Source of the DNA: an uncultured Aquimarina sp.
GTDB taxonomy: Bacteria > Bacteroidota > Bacteroidia > Flavobacteriales > Flavobacteriaceae
Assembly (NCBI GenBank): GCA_947489685.1
Contig: CANLEM010000004.1
Span: 186,001-250,000 of the forward strand
Direction: 5' to 3'
DNA: 64,000 nucleotides
Shown: positions 9,351 through 18,030 of the stretch, piece after piece
Numbering within the stretch: position 1 is the stretch's first letter
Layout: each line of letters opens with the position of its first letter
Program-made: the position numbers and the translations under genes
Notes under the pieces: model-generated
Databases searched by the model: none
Told to the model about the DNA's origin: nothing
What the model saw: only the letters and a program-made list of their open reading frames with translations

Positions 9351-10580
9351 ATGAAAACTACAACTCAGGTCCAACTTTCCGTAATGATGTTTTTAGAATT
9401 CTTTATTTGGGGTGGTTGGTTTGTTACAATGGGTATATATCTACCTAATACATTAAACACAAGCGATGGAGAAATAGCCATGGCATACTCAACACAATCT
9501 TGGGGTGCTATTATTGCTCCATTTATTATTGGTTTAATTGCTGATCGTTTTTTTAATGCCGAAAAGATTTTGGGTGTTCTTCATATTATAGGTGCCGTTT
9601 TAATGTATCAAATGGCTAATGCTAGTGATTTTGCGGCTTTTTTCCCTTATGTATTGGGATATATGATCATCTATATGCCCACCTTGGCATTGGTTAATTC
9701 GGTATCGTTTAATCAAATGGAGGATCCTACCAAGCAATTCTCTTATGTTCGAGTTTTTGGAACTATTGGATGGATAGTTGCAGGGTTACTTATTAGTTAT
9801 GCTTTTCATTGGGATTCTCAAGAAGGCGTAGCTAGTGGCATGCTAAAAAACACTTTTTTAATGACATCTTTGGCCTCTATAATTTTAGGGGTATTTAGTT
9901 TCTTTTTACCAAAAACTCCACCCAAAATTGGGAAAGGTCAAAAACCAAGTATTTCAGAAATTTTAGGACTAGATGCGCTTCGTCTTTTAAAAGATAGAAA
10001 TTTCTTATTCTTTTTCCTGTCATCTATATTGATCTGTATCCCACTAGCTTTTTATTACCAACATGCAGGTCAATTCTTAGGCGAAATTGGAGCATCAAAT
10101 CCTGCCGCCAAGATGACTATAGGACAAGTTTCTGAAGTTGTTTTTATGCTTTTACTTCCTTTTTTCTTCAAAAAATATGGGTTCAAAAAAACGTTACTTG
10201 TGGGTATGCTCGCATGGACCGTTAGATATTTGTTATTTGCCTATGGAAATTCGGGAGAACTTGCGCTTATGTTAATTGTTGGAATTGCGCTACATGGGAT
10301 ATGCTATGATTTCTTCTTTGTTTCTGGTCAAATATATACGGATAGCAAAGCAGGAGAAAAATTTAAAAGTGCCGCACAAGGTCTCATTACCTTGGCTACT
10401 TATGGAGTAGGAATGTTAGTTGGTTTTTATGTAGCAGGAAAAATCACAAACTCTAATCTAATAGCCGAAGGAGAACATGACTGGCATAGTATCTGGATAT
10501 TTCCGGCCATGTTTGCAGGAGCAGTAATGGTTCTTTTTGCAGTATTTTTTAAGAATGAAGAAATAGAATATAAAGAATAA
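9351..10580 (+). CDS. MFS transporter of the nucleoside:H+ symporter (NupG-like) family
   Basis: A 409-residue integral membrane protein with about 12 hydrophobic segments. The N-terminus (VQLSVMMFLEFFIWGGWFVT) and the segment FIIGLIADRFFNAEKILG are characteristic of the nucleoside H+ symporter branch of the major facilitator superfamily, which in Bacteroidota often sits in sugar-catabolic operons. It starts 15 bases after the epimerase and ends two bases before the Gfo/Idh/MocA gene, so all are co-transcribed. The most likely job is proton-driven inner-membrane import of the sugar or keto-sugar formed in the periplasm (inference). Nucleoside uptake cannot be excluded on family grounds. Confidence 0.85.
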   Translation: MKTTTQVQLSVMMFLEFFIWGGWFVTMGIYLPNTLNTSDGEIAMAYSTQSWGAIIAPFIIGLIADRFFNAEKILGVLHIIGAVLMYQMANASDFAAFFPYVLGYMIIYMPTLALVNSVSFNQMEDPTKQFSYVRVFGTIGWIVAGLLISYAFHWDSQEGVASGMLKNTFLMTSLASIILGVFSFFLPKTPPKIGKGQKPSISEILGLDALRLLKDRNFLFFFLSSILICIPLAFYYQHAGQFLGEIGASNPAAKMTIGQVSEVVFMLLLPFFFKKYGFKKTLLVGMLAWTVRYLLFAYGNSGELALMLIVGIALHGICYDFFFVSGQIYTDSKAGEKFKSAAQGLITLATYGVGMLVGFYVAGKITNSNLIAEGEHDWHSIWIFPAMFAGAVMVLFAVFFKNEEIEYKE

Positions 10581-10582
10581 TC

Positions 10583-11716
10583 ATGAGTAACAAAATAAAA
10601 TGGGGTGTCTTAGGAGGCGGAGGTGATAGTTTGATCGGAGTATTACATAGGGTAGCTGCAAGTATGTTTGATGCATATCAACTTACTGGTGCCGTTTTTA
10701 ATCCCGATGTAAATATTAGTCTTGATTTTGCCTCAGAAATTGGTATCCCTACCGATCGCATATATGCCAGTCTGCATGAAATGATTGCAGCAGAACTTGC
10801 ACTACCAGAAAAGGATCGAATACAGGTGTTTTCTGTTTTAACACCCAATTTTTTGCATTTCCCTATGGCCAAACAATTATTAGAAGCCGGATTTCATGTG
10901 ATTTGTGAAAAGCCTATGACCATGACGTACCAGGAAGCTCTAGAATTGCAATCTATTCAACAAAAAAATAAAAATATTTTTGCCTTAACACATACGTATA
11001 CGGGGTATCCTATGGTTCGACAAATGAAAGCCATGATTGCCAATGATGAAATAGGAGCTATTCAAAAAGTAGATGTACAATATTACCAAGGGTGGATCAA
11101 TCCTATAATACATGATAAAAACCAACGTAAATCTACCTGGAGACTTAATCCCGAGAAATCAGGAATAAGTTGTTGCATGGGCGACATTGGAGTACATGCT
11201 TATCAAATGTTGGAATATGTTACAGGAAAGAAAATTAAGTCTATTTTGGCTGATTTAAATCATTTGTATGCCGATAATCAAATGGATATTGATGGTACAA
11301 TATTGCTTCGCTTAGATGAGTATGTAAAAGGTGTTTTACGAACAAGTCAAATTGCAACTGGAGAAGAAAATAACTTTACGGTAGCTATATACGGTAAAAA
11401 GGGGGCTTTAAAATGGGAACAAGAAAATCCAAATTTTCTATATTTACTAGAAGAAGAAAAACCCTTACAGGTTTTAAAACCCGGGCATTCTTATAATAGT
11501 GCTTTTTCATTAGACGGCACAAAACTACCTCCAGGTCATCCTGAAGGTATTTTTGATGCTATGGGTAATATTTATAGAGGTGTCGCCAGAGCGATAAGAA
11601 AAGAAGAATTTCAAGAAGGAGAGTTTCCCGGGATGACAGATGGTGTACGAGGTATGAATTTTATTGAAAAAGCAATACAATCACATCGCAAAGGAAATGT
11701 CTGGACAACTCTTTAA
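10583..11716 (+). CDS. Gfo/Idh/MocA-family NAD(P)-dependent oxidoreductase
   Basis: A 377-residue cytoplasmic protein without a signal. The Rossmann fold starts at IKWGVLGGGGDSLIGVLHRV, and the family hallmark EKP is present in GFHVICEKPMTMTYQEAL. The C-terminal alpha/beta domain includes WRLNPEKSGISCCMGDIGVHAYQM, with the His that commonly serves as catalytic or substrate-binding residue. It begins two bases after the transporter stop, i.e. tight coupling. In 3-keto-sugar pathways such enzymes reduce the keto-sugar back to the sugar or interconvert epimers; that is the favoured role here. A scyllo-inositol or other polyol dehydrogenase role remains possible. Confidence 0.85.
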   Translation: MSNKIKWGVLGGGGDSLIGVLHRVAASMFDAYQLTGAVFNPDVNISLDFASEIGIPTDRIYASLHEMIAAELALPEKDRIQVFSVLTPNFLHFPMAKQLLEAGFHVICEKPMTMTYQEALELQSIQQKNKNIFALTHTYTGYPMVRQMKAMIANDEIGAIQKVDVQYYQGWINPIIHDKNQRKSTWRLNPEKSGISCCMGDIGVHAYQMLEYVTGKKIKSILADLNHLYADNQMDIDGTILLRLDEYVKGVLRTSQIATGEENNFTVAIYGKKGALKWEQENPNFLYLLEEEKPLQVLKPGHSYNSAFSLDGTKLPPGHPEGIFDAMGNIYRGVARAIRKEEFQEGEFPGMTDGVRGMNFIEKAIQSHRKGNVWTTL

Positions 11717-11778
11717 TGATTGATTAGTATACTTTCGGAAGAAAGTAAAAATAGAACCACCTTTTATAACAATTATAT

Positions 11779-12831
11779 ATGAAAACCATTAAAGGTCCCG
11801 CAATATTTTTAGCTCAGTTTATGGATGAAAAAGCTCCATTTAATTCGCTTGACGGATTATGTAAATGGGCATCTGACTTAGGATATAAGGGTATTCAAAT
11901 TCCGACCTGGGAAACCAGATTAATTGATCTTGACAAAGCCGCAAACAGTCAAACGTATTGTGATGAGTTAAAAGGTAAAATTGGGGATTATGGATTAGAG
12001 ATAACCGAACTTTCGACTCATTTGCAAGGTCAATTGGTAGCAGTACACCCCGCGTATGATATCATGTTTGATAATTTTGCTCCTGATAATTGTAAAAACA
12101 ATCCAAAAAAAAGAACAGAATGGGCTATACAACAAGTTAAAAATGCGGCTACTGCAAGTAAAAGACTAGGACTTTCTGTACATGCTACATTTTCTGGATC
12201 TTTACTTTGGCATACCATGCATCCCTGGCCACAAAGACCTGATGGGTTAGTAGAAATGGGATTTGCAGAACTTGCCAAAAGATGGCTCCCCATTCTTAAT
12301 CATTTTGATCAAGAAGGTGTTGATGTATGTTATGAAATTCATCCAGGAGAAGATTTGCATGATGGTGTTACTTTTGAACGTTTCTTAGAAGCTACGGGTA
12401 ATCATACACGTGTAAACATATTATACGACCCTAGTCATTTTGTATTACAACAATTAGATTATATTGAGTATATCGATCACTATCATGAATTTATTAAGGC
12501 TTTTCATGTAAAAGATTCAGAATTTAATCCCACTGGTAAAAAAGGTGTCTTTGGAGGGTATAGTGATTGGAAAGATCGCGCAGGAAGATATCGATCTCCA
12601 GGTGATGGACAGATTGATTTTAAAACTATATTTTCTAAACTAACCGAATATGGCTGTGATGTTTGGGCAGTAATGGAATGGGAATGTTGCATCAAATCAC
12701 CAGAACAAGGCGCTCGTGAAGGAGCAGCATTTATTAAAAATCATATTATAGAAGCTACTCAAAAATCATTTGATGACTTTGCCGGAGCAGATATTGATAA
12801 AGCACAATTAAAAAAAATATTAGGGCTTTAG
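11779..12831 (+). CDS. Sugar phosphate isomerase/epimerase (xylose isomerase-like TIM barrel)
   Basis: A 350-residue cytoplasmic TIM-barrel protein. Metal-ligand strands are recognisable: CYEIHPGEDLHDG (Glu), NILYDPSHF (Asp and His), FIKAFHVKDSEF (His) and WAVMEWECC (Glu). LCKWASDLGYKGIQIPTWE is the first-strand signature of the family. It is distinct from the lipidated homologue at 8337: no signal peptide and only family-level resemblance. Having one exported and one cytoplasmic member in the same run suggests that isomerisation or cleavage happens on both sides of the inner membrane (inference). The 62-base gap before it holds a weak 6-bp hairpin and no obvious promoter. Confidence 0.85.
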   Translation: MKTIKGPAIFLAQFMDEKAPFNSLDGLCKWASDLGYKGIQIPTWETRLIDLDKAANSQTYCDELKGKIGDYGLEITELSTHLQGQLVAVHPAYDIMFDNFAPDNCKNNPKKRTEWAIQQVKNAATASKRLGLSVHATFSGSLLWHTMHPWPQRPDGLVEMGFAELAKRWLPILNHFDQEGVDVCYEIHPGEDLHDGVTFERFLEATGNHTRVNILYDPSHFVLQQLDYIEYIDHYHEFIKAFHVKDSEFNPTGKKGVFGGYSDWKDRAGRYRSPGDGQIDFKTIFSKLTEYGCDVWAVMEWECCIKSPEQGAREGAAFIKNHIIEATQKSFDDFAGADIDKAQLKKILGL

Positions 12832-12852
12832 CCGATCAAAAATAATACTGTA

Positions 12853-13644
12853 ATGAGAACAATCGCTTATTTTTTCTTGATACTAGGTTTAACTTTTTCT
12901 TGCAAGAAAAAAGCAGAACCTACTGAAATAAAACAAACTATAGACGCAACAAAAATTTCTGAAGTCAAAAAAATTACCGACCCTAAAGAAACCGAGGTTT
13001 GGGATCCCGAACCAAAAGCCATTACATTTAATGAAAATAATGTTCCATCTGATGCTGTAATACTGTTTAACGGAACTAATTTAGATCAATGGATCTCTAC
13101 CAAAGATTCTTCGGTAGTTAAATGGGACGTGCATCCTGATAAAACAATGACCGTTGGCCCGGGAACAGGAGATATACAAACCAAACAAAATTTTGGCAGC
13201 GTACAATTACACCTAGAATGGAGCGCGCCAGATGTTGTAGAAGGAGAAGGTCAAGGTCGTGGAAATAGTGGTGTTTTTTTCCAAAATAAATATGAAGTGC
13301 AAATTCTGGATAGCTACCAAAACCGAACTTATGCTAATGGTCAGGCAACATCAATTTACAAACAGCATATCCCATTGGTAAATGCTACAAAAGCTCCTGA
13401 TCAATGGCAGACTTACGATATCATTTTTCATGCTCCCGTATTTGATATAGACGGAAATAAAACCAAATCAGGTTCGTTTACTGTGATCCACAACGGAGTA
13501 CTTGTTCAGAATCATGTAGAAATTTTAGGGTCTACCGAATATATTGGTCCTCCTAAAAATGAAGCACACGAAAAAGGACCTATCAAACTACAAGATCATG
13601 GCAATCTTGTTCAATATCGTAACATCTGGGTTAGAGAATTATGA
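12853..13644 (+). CDS. DUF1080 / 3-keto-disaccharide hydrolase-like lipoprotein
   Basis: A 263-residue protein with a lipoprotein signal (FSC, Cys17), a charged tether to about residue 60, then a concanavalin-like beta-sandwich of the DUF1080 family. Landmarks are DAVILFNGTNLDQWIS, the strand FGSVQLHLEWSAP, GRGNSGVFFQNKYEVQILDS and the C-terminal GPIKLQDHGNLVQYRNIWVR. Members of this family have been shown to hydrolyse 3-keto-glycosides. It is the last gene of the plus-strand run and is followed by a bidirectional terminator. Together with the dehydrogenase it gives a complete periplasmic route: oxidise at C3, then break the glycosidic bond. Confidence 0.87.
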   Translation: MRTIAYFFLILGLTFSCKKKAEPTEIKQTIDATKISEVKKITDPKETEVWDPEPKAITFNENNVPSDAVILFNGTNLDQWISTKDSSVVKWDVHPDKTMTVGPGTGDIQTKQNFGSVQLHLEWSAPDVVEGEGQGRGNSGVFFQNKYEVQILDSYQNRTYANGQATSIYKQHIPLVNATKAPDQWQTYDIIFHAPVFDIDGNKTKSGSFTVIHNGVLVQNHVEILGSTEYIGPPKNEAHEKGPIKLQDHGNLVQYRNIWVREL

Positions 13645-13656
13645 TATCCAAAAAAC

Positions 13657-13705
13657 AAAAGGATCATGGCATGCAATTAACACTAATGCATCCATAATCC
13701 TTTTT
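13657..13705. terminator. Bidirectional intrinsic terminator
   Basis: Inverted repeat AAAAGGAT (13657-13664) with ATCCTTTT (13697-13704), extended inside by ATGG/CCAT and ATGCA/TGCAT. T-rich tails follow on both strands. It separates the convergent DUF1080 gene (plus) and DUF6607 gene (minus). Confidence 0.75.
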
Positions 13706-13724
13706 AAACACAATACTATTGTTT

Positions 13725-14621
13725 CTATTCTTCCAAAAACTTGCTTACGACTCCAGCAATATCTTTTCGTTTTGTTTTTACATCCATTCCAAATAAAAAT
13801 TTATACAACGGTTTCTCGTCTACAGATTTTTTTAAACTAAGGTCAGTGTTTCTATTATAAATTTGATCCCATTCGGCACGTACCGAGGCCCAAAAGACTT
13901 GATGCTCTTTCCACCAGGTTTTTGCTAGTTTGCATTTTTCGTCAGCAACTTTGGTATAGATATTATAGCCTTTTTCTTTGGCTAAGAGTACATCTTCTTT
14001 TTGATCTTCTCGAATAATTTTATCATTATCTTGCTCATGTATCCATCCATACTCTGTGATTTCGTGCCTGTTTCCGCGTAGCATTACATTATAATCGCTA
14101 CGCTTGGTATATTCTCGTCTAGGTAAAGGCGCGCTAGTTTTATTTTCCCAATAGTGCTTTCCATCTACATGTACCCAAGTAGAAGAACCAGAATATCTTG
14201 GACTATCGTCTACTTGATACACCTTTTGAGTCCATTGCCCTTTAACTTCTTCTGGTGTTAAAGAAGTATATTTCCATAAATTATCTTTATGATAATCATA
14301 TATATCGGTGTTTTCATATAACCAATCTTGCCTCCAATGCTTTACAAGCATCGAATCTCTAACAATTAACAAATGTTGAATAGATAATTTGTTGTCCTCA
14401 TCGGTAATCAACTCTGCCCATTCTAGGCCTCCAGCAGTATAATCCTTAGATTTTTCATACCCTTCTTTCGGCGAAAAAGTTTCAGAATACTTAAAAGTTA
14501 CTTCATAACAACCACACATTGCTTTAATCGCTTCGATATCTTGTTGCTTGTTATCTACTTGTGCACTCATTATAATAGAACTAAGTAACAGAAGTAACGC
14601 ACTAATTTTTTCGGTTTTCAT
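13725..14621 (-). CDS. DUF6607-family exported protein of the haem/iron uptake locus
   Basis: I chose ATG 14621, giving 298 residues; an upstream TTG at 14657 would add 12 residues before the signal peptide and eat into the promoter. The signal peptide is MKTEKISALLLLLSSIIMSA, then Q. The mature protein is hydrophilic, rich in Trp, Tyr and Lys (YEVTFKYSETFSPKEGYE, then LEWAELI, WTQKVYQVDDSPRYSGSSTW). From memory this matches DUF6607, a Bacteroidota family often found beside HmuY-type haemophores and their receptors. Its function is not known. It is divergent from the TonB receptor at 14743 and shares that intergenic operator-like dyad, so co-regulation by iron is likely (inference). Confidence 0.75.
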   Translation of the reverse strand: MKTEKISALLLLLSSIIMSAQVDNKQQDIEAIKAMCGCYEVTFKYSETFSPKEGYEKSKDYTAGGLEWAELITDEDNKLSIQHLLIVRDSMLVKHWRQDWLYENTDIYDYHKDNLWKYTSLTPEEVKGQWTQKVYQVDDSPRYSGSSTWVHVDGKHYWENKTSAPLPRREYTKRSDYNVMLRGNRHEITEYGWIHEQDNDKIIREDQKEDVLLAKEKGYNIYTKVADEKCKLAKTWWKEHQVFWASVRAEWDQIYNRNTDLSLKKSVDEKPLYKFLFGMDVKTKRKDIAGVVSKFLEE

Positions 14622-14669
14622 TTTAAGATAATTTATAGTTAAGAAATTTGAGGTCAAAAATAATTAATT

Positions 14670-14692
14670 TTATTTAGATTTAATAAAAATAA
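14670..14692. promoter_or_regulatory. AT-rich operator-like dyad in the divergent DUF6607/TonB promoter
   Basis: A 23-base imperfect palindrome, form TTATTT-nn-ATT-n-AAT-nn-AAATAA, with 18 of 22 non-central positions symmetric. Its size and AT-rich 7-1-7-like layout fit a Fur-type metal box. A second half-site TCTAAATA (14733-14740) is the exact inverse of TATTTAGA (14671-14678). Iron regulation is inferred from the neighbouring haem genes. Confidence 0.5.
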
Positions 14693-14698
14693 GATTTA

Positions 14699-14706
14699 TA
14701 TATTTG
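14699..14706 (+). promoter_or_regulatory. Candidate Bacteroidota -7 element of the TonB receptor promoter
   Basis: TATATTTG matches the TAnnTTTG consensus of Bacteroidota housekeeping promoters exactly and lies 37 bases upstream of the ATG at 14743. No clear TTG -33 element is found at the usual distance, where the operator-like dyad sits instead. Confidence 0.45.
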
Positions 14707-14742
14707 CCTCAACATAAATTATTAAGAATTAGTCTAAATAGT

Positions 14743-16842
14743 ATGAGGAGAGTATTTTGGGTTTTATTTCTTTTAAAATCAGCTATTTACAGTCAAACTG
14801 AAAGTTCAAAAAAAGCTAATGATTCGATTTTACATCAAAATCTAGAAGAAGTTATTATTAGTGCCACACGTACTCAAAGACAACTCTCCTCTCTCCCCTT
14901 ACCTGTTCTTTTAATACCAAAATCTCAAATCATTCAAAGCGGAAATGTTCGATTAAATGAAGTTTTGAATGAGCAGACGGGAATTATTATGACCCCCGAT
15001 GTAACCGTTGGTTCTAGCGATGGAGTTCAAATACAGGGTATTGCTGCAGATTATATTCTTGTTTTAATAGATGGTGTTCCTATTATTGGGAGGAGTTCTG
15101 GAAATCTTGACTTAAGTCGCATTGCGATCGGTAATATAAAACAGATTGAAGTTGTTAAAGGGCCTTCGTCAAGTTTATTTGGCTCCGAAGCCCTAGGTGG
15201 TGTAATTAATATCATTACAGAAAAACCGGATTCGGATAAAGTTAGCGGACAAATATCCCATCGTTCTGCTAGTTTTAATAACCAAAATACAAATTTTAGT
15301 CTTAACCAAAAGATTAATAATGTAGGGTATTCTATCTTTCTTGATCGTCTAAGTACAGATGGTTACGACCTTGCTCCCCAACAAGAAAATCAAACAATTA
15401 ATCCATACTTTAATTACACCTTTAATGGTCGACTTTTTTTCGACATTTCTAAGAAGTTGAAAATTTTTGCTTCGGGACGTTATTTCTTTCAAGAGTTTGA
15501 TGTTTCTCCAAGTACAAGTGAAGAAAAAGATCTGAATGCTCATCTGAGAATTGATCATGATCAATCAAAAAAAATTGATTTGCAGTATGAACTATACTAT
15601 ACTAACTATATTACCGACGAGCAAGCTTTAGATCCTATCAACAATAACTTGCTTTTTGAGAATGATTTTAATCAAAAATTATTAAGGCCAGAGTTACGAT
15701 TCAACTATAAAGTGAAACCTAATAGTACACTAACTTTTGGTGGTGGGTATACTTTTGAAAGCCTTGAACGTACACTTTTTGAGGATGATGTAACTTTTGA
15801 TTCTCAATATGTCTTTGGTCAATTTGACTTCAAACCATTTAAGAAATTAAATGTAATAGTCGGTACTCGCTTTGATAATCACAGTGAATACAATTCACAA
15901 TTAAGTCCCAAAATTTCTTTCAAATACGATTTCAATTCCAGTTTATCGGTAAAAGCCTCAATTGGTAGTGGTTTTAAAGCTCCAGATTTCAGGCAATTGT
16001 ATTTAGATTTCACCAATGCTCTTGGAGGTGGATATACTGTATTTGGTAAAGAAGTTGAGGCAGCAGGTATCCAGAGGTTAATAGATAACGGTGAGGTGAA
16101 CCCCAATAATCTTAGTGTTGCGATTTCAGAATTAGGTACACCTCTGGATGCCGAAAGTTCTATAGGATATAATTTGGGATTTAATTATAAAAAGGGAAAG
16201 TTCTCGACAGAAATGAATTTCTTCCGTAATGATTTCAAAAATCTAATTGATACCCGGATTTTAACTCCAAAGAGTAATGGTGCCAACGTATTTGGTTATG
16301 TTAATCGTGACAGGATATACACACAAGGATTAGAAGTAGATATAAAGCATGAAGTTATACAAGATTTATTGCTATCCGCAGGTTACCAGTTATTATACGC
16401 CTTTGATAAAGACAAGATAGATGCTATAGAAAATGGAGAGATTTTTGCCAGAGACCCTCTAACATTACAAGATATTCGCCTAAGCAAATCACAATATTTT
16501 GGATTAGAAAATAGATCAAGGCATACTTTAAATTTTAAAGCATTTTATAATATTCCAAAATGGAAAACGAATACAAGCATTAGAGTTATCTACAGAAGTC
16601 GTTTTGGCTTAACAGATTTTAATGGAAATGGTATTATTGATGATTTTGATAATTCTTTTGTAGAGGGTTTTGCTTTGGTTAATGCCACTTTAGAAAAAGC
16701 CTTTTATAAAAACTATCGACTTCAAATAGGAGCCAATAACTTATTCGATTACAAAGGAGTTAGTCCTTTTTCTACAAATGAAAATACAATATTAGTAAAC
16801 CCTGGTATTCAATTATTTGCCAGGTTCAATTACCAATTTTAA
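14743..16842 (+). CDS. TonB-dependent outer-membrane receptor, probable haem/haemophore receptor (HmuR-like)
   Basis: 699 residues from ATG 14743; a TTG at 14704 would lie inside the -7 element. Signal peptide to about residue 20, then a TonB-box/plug region: EEVIISATRTQRQLSSLPLP, LNEVLNEQTGI, VQIQGIAADYILVLIDGVP and VVKGPSSSLFGSEALGGVIN-type plug signature. The rest is a 22-strand barrel ending in an aromatic residue (LFARFNYQF). There is no carboxypeptidase-like N-terminal domain, so it is not a SusC-type receptor. The neighbouring HmuY-like lipoprotein indicates haem as the most likely cargo; vitamin B12 or siderophore receptors share this architecture and cannot be formally excluded. Confidence 0.87.
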   Translation: MRRVFWVLFLLKSAIYSQTESSKKANDSILHQNLEEVIISATRTQRQLSSLPLPVLLIPKSQIIQSGNVRLNEVLNEQTGIIMTPDVTVGSSDGVQIQGIAADYILVLIDGVPIIGRSSGNLDLSRIAIGNIKQIEVVKGPSSSLFGSEALGGVINIITEKPDSDKVSGQISHRSASFNNQNTNFSLNQKINNVGYSIFLDRLSTDGYDLAPQQENQTINPYFNYTFNGRLFFDISKKLKIFASGRYFFQEFDVSPSTSEEKDLNAHLRIDHDQSKKIDLQYELYYTNYITDEQALDPINNNLLFENDFNQKLLRPELRFNYKVKPNSTLTFGGGYTFESLERTLFEDDVTFDSQYVFGQFDFKPFKKLNVIVGTRFDNHSEYNSQLSPKISFKYDFNSSLSVKASIGSGFKAPDFRQLYLDFTNALGGGYTVFGKEVEAAGIQRLIDNGEVNPNNLSVAISELGTPLDAESSIGYNLGFNYKKGKFSTEMNFFRNDFKNLIDTRILTPKSNGANVFGYVNRDRIYTQGLEVDIKHEVIQDLLLSAGYQLLYAFDKDKIDAIENGEIFARDPLTLQDIRLSKSQYFGLENRSRHTLNFKAFYNIPKWKTNTSIRVIYRSRFGLTDFNGNGIIDDFDNSFVEGFALVNATLEKAFYKNYRLQIGANNLFDYKGVSPFSTNENTILVNPGIQLFARFNYQF

Positions 16843-16878
16843 TTATATGTTCAAATTTAATATTCAAAAATCATAGCG

Positions 16879-17502
16879 ATGAAAAAATTATCATTTTTAT
16901 TTTTAGTGTGTACACTAGTATTTATCTCTTGCAGCGATGACGATGACAATGGCCCTGTAATAGAACCCGTTCAGTCAAAACAAGCTGTAAATATTTTTGC
17001 TCCTTCTACAGGTCAACCAGGTCAACAAGCTGGACCTTTTACTAAATTCGATTTTGAAACTGGAGAAGTTACCACGAGTGATACCGATTGGGATATTGCT
17101 TTTAGAGCTACAACTATTGCTGTTAATGGTGGAGTTGTCACCGGAAGTGCCGATGAACCTGCTCGAAACGGAAATGCCGCTGCGGTTATTATCGATGATA
17201 CTTTTAGTAGTGTAACTACTGCAGAAGGGTTAACTTTTAATCAAGACGCCAATGCTTCTTTTGCCATACCCACAGGAAGTGATAATGGTTGGTACAACTA
17301 TAATTTTATGACCAATGTTGTATCACCAATCCCTGGTAAAGTATTAGTTTTTAGAACTCGAGACGGGAAATATGCAAAGGTCCAAATAGTGAGTTATTAC
17401 AAAGATGCACCTGCTACTCCTGATGGTTCAACAGATGAGTCAAGATATTACACCTTTAATTATGTATATAACCCTAATGTGGGTGATCAAAACTTAGAAT
17501 AA
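16879..17502 (+). CDS. HmuY-family haem-binding lipoprotein
   Basis: A 207-residue lipoprotein (lipobox FISC, Cys18) with an acidic tether (SDDDDNG) just after the lipidated Cys, which in Bacteroidota is often linked to surface export. The body matches the HmuY family: FTKFDFETGEV, TDWDIAFRATTIAVNGGV, the strand WYNYNFMTNVVSPIPGKVL and RTRDGKYAKVQIVSYYKD. HmuY proteins of Porphyromonas take haem from host proteins and pass it to a TonB receptor. The exact haem ligands (two His in P. gingivalis, two Met in others) cannot be assigned here; the protein is poor in His. It is 36 bases after the receptor and overlaps the next gene's start. Confidence 0.85.
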   Translation: MKKLSFLFLVCTLVFISCSDDDDNGPVIEPVQSKQAVNIFAPSTGQPGQQAGPFTKFDFETGEVTTSDTDWDIAFRATTIAVNGGVVTGSADEPARNGNAAAVIIDDTFSSVTTAEGLTFNQDANASFAIPTGSDNGWYNYNFMTNVVSPIPGKVLVFRTRDGKYAKVQIVSYYKDAPATPDGSTDESRYYTFNYVYNPNVGDQNLE

Positions 17503-17951
17503 TGAGTAAAATAATTAGTATTATTTTTATCGTTCTTCGTCTCGCTCTGGGCGGAATGATGGTATACGGCGGAGTTCAAAAATTTAAAAGCTTCGACCCT
17601 TCTCCAGTAGAAGTCGTAGAGAAAGCTCAGAAATTTCAAGAACCAGAACAGAGAAATACCTTGCAAAAGATTCTTTATATCAGTGGTATGAAGCAAACCG
17701 GATATTTTTGGCAAGTTCTAGGGATTTGTGAAATTATATTTGGGATATTATTAATTGTGCAAGGAACCGGATTTATCGGAGCTCTTTTTTTACTTCCTAT
17801 AACTTTACATATTTTTTTATTCCATTTATTTCTGGAATTGGATGAGATCGGAGAACTGTTTTTGACCGGAGGGTATTTTTTGGTCAATGTGGTATTGATT
17901 CTCAGAGAATACAAACGGTGGAAAAATTTGGTGTGGATCAAGTTTATTTAA
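17502..17951 (+). CDS. DoxX-like integral membrane protein
   Basis: A 149-residue membrane protein with four hydrophobic segments (about 5-22, 68-90, 92-112, 118-135). The sequence VLRLALGGMMVYGGVQKF is the typical first helix of the DoxX/DoxD superfamily. Its ATG overlaps the stop of the HmuY-like gene by one base (TAATG), so it is translationally coupled to it. In this locus it may support redox handling or haem processing, but family members are diverse and the role is not known. It is followed by a strong bidirectional terminator. Confidence 0.75.
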   Translation: MSKIISIIFIVLRLALGGMMVYGGVQKFKSFDPSPVEVVEKAQKFQEPEQRNTLQKILYISGMKQTGYFWQVLGICEIIFGILLIVQGTGFIGALFLLPITLHIFLFHLFLELDEIGELFLTGGYFLVNVVLILREYKRWKNLVWIKFI

Positions 17952-17973
17952 CACAACATATCGTCTAAAAAAT

Positions 17974-18010
17974 AAAAGGGGAAGCTTCATAATGTAGCTT
18001 CCCCTTTTTT
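17974..18010. terminator. Strong bidirectional intrinsic terminator
   Basis: Perfect 13-bp stem, AAAAGGGGAAGCT (17974-17986) with AGCTTCCCCTTTT (17996-18008), 9-base loop, T run on each strand. It ends both the haem operon (plus) and the SprB-repeat operon (minus). Confidence 0.9.
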
Positions 18011-18030
18011 ATTGATGGTTATTTAAGTAA

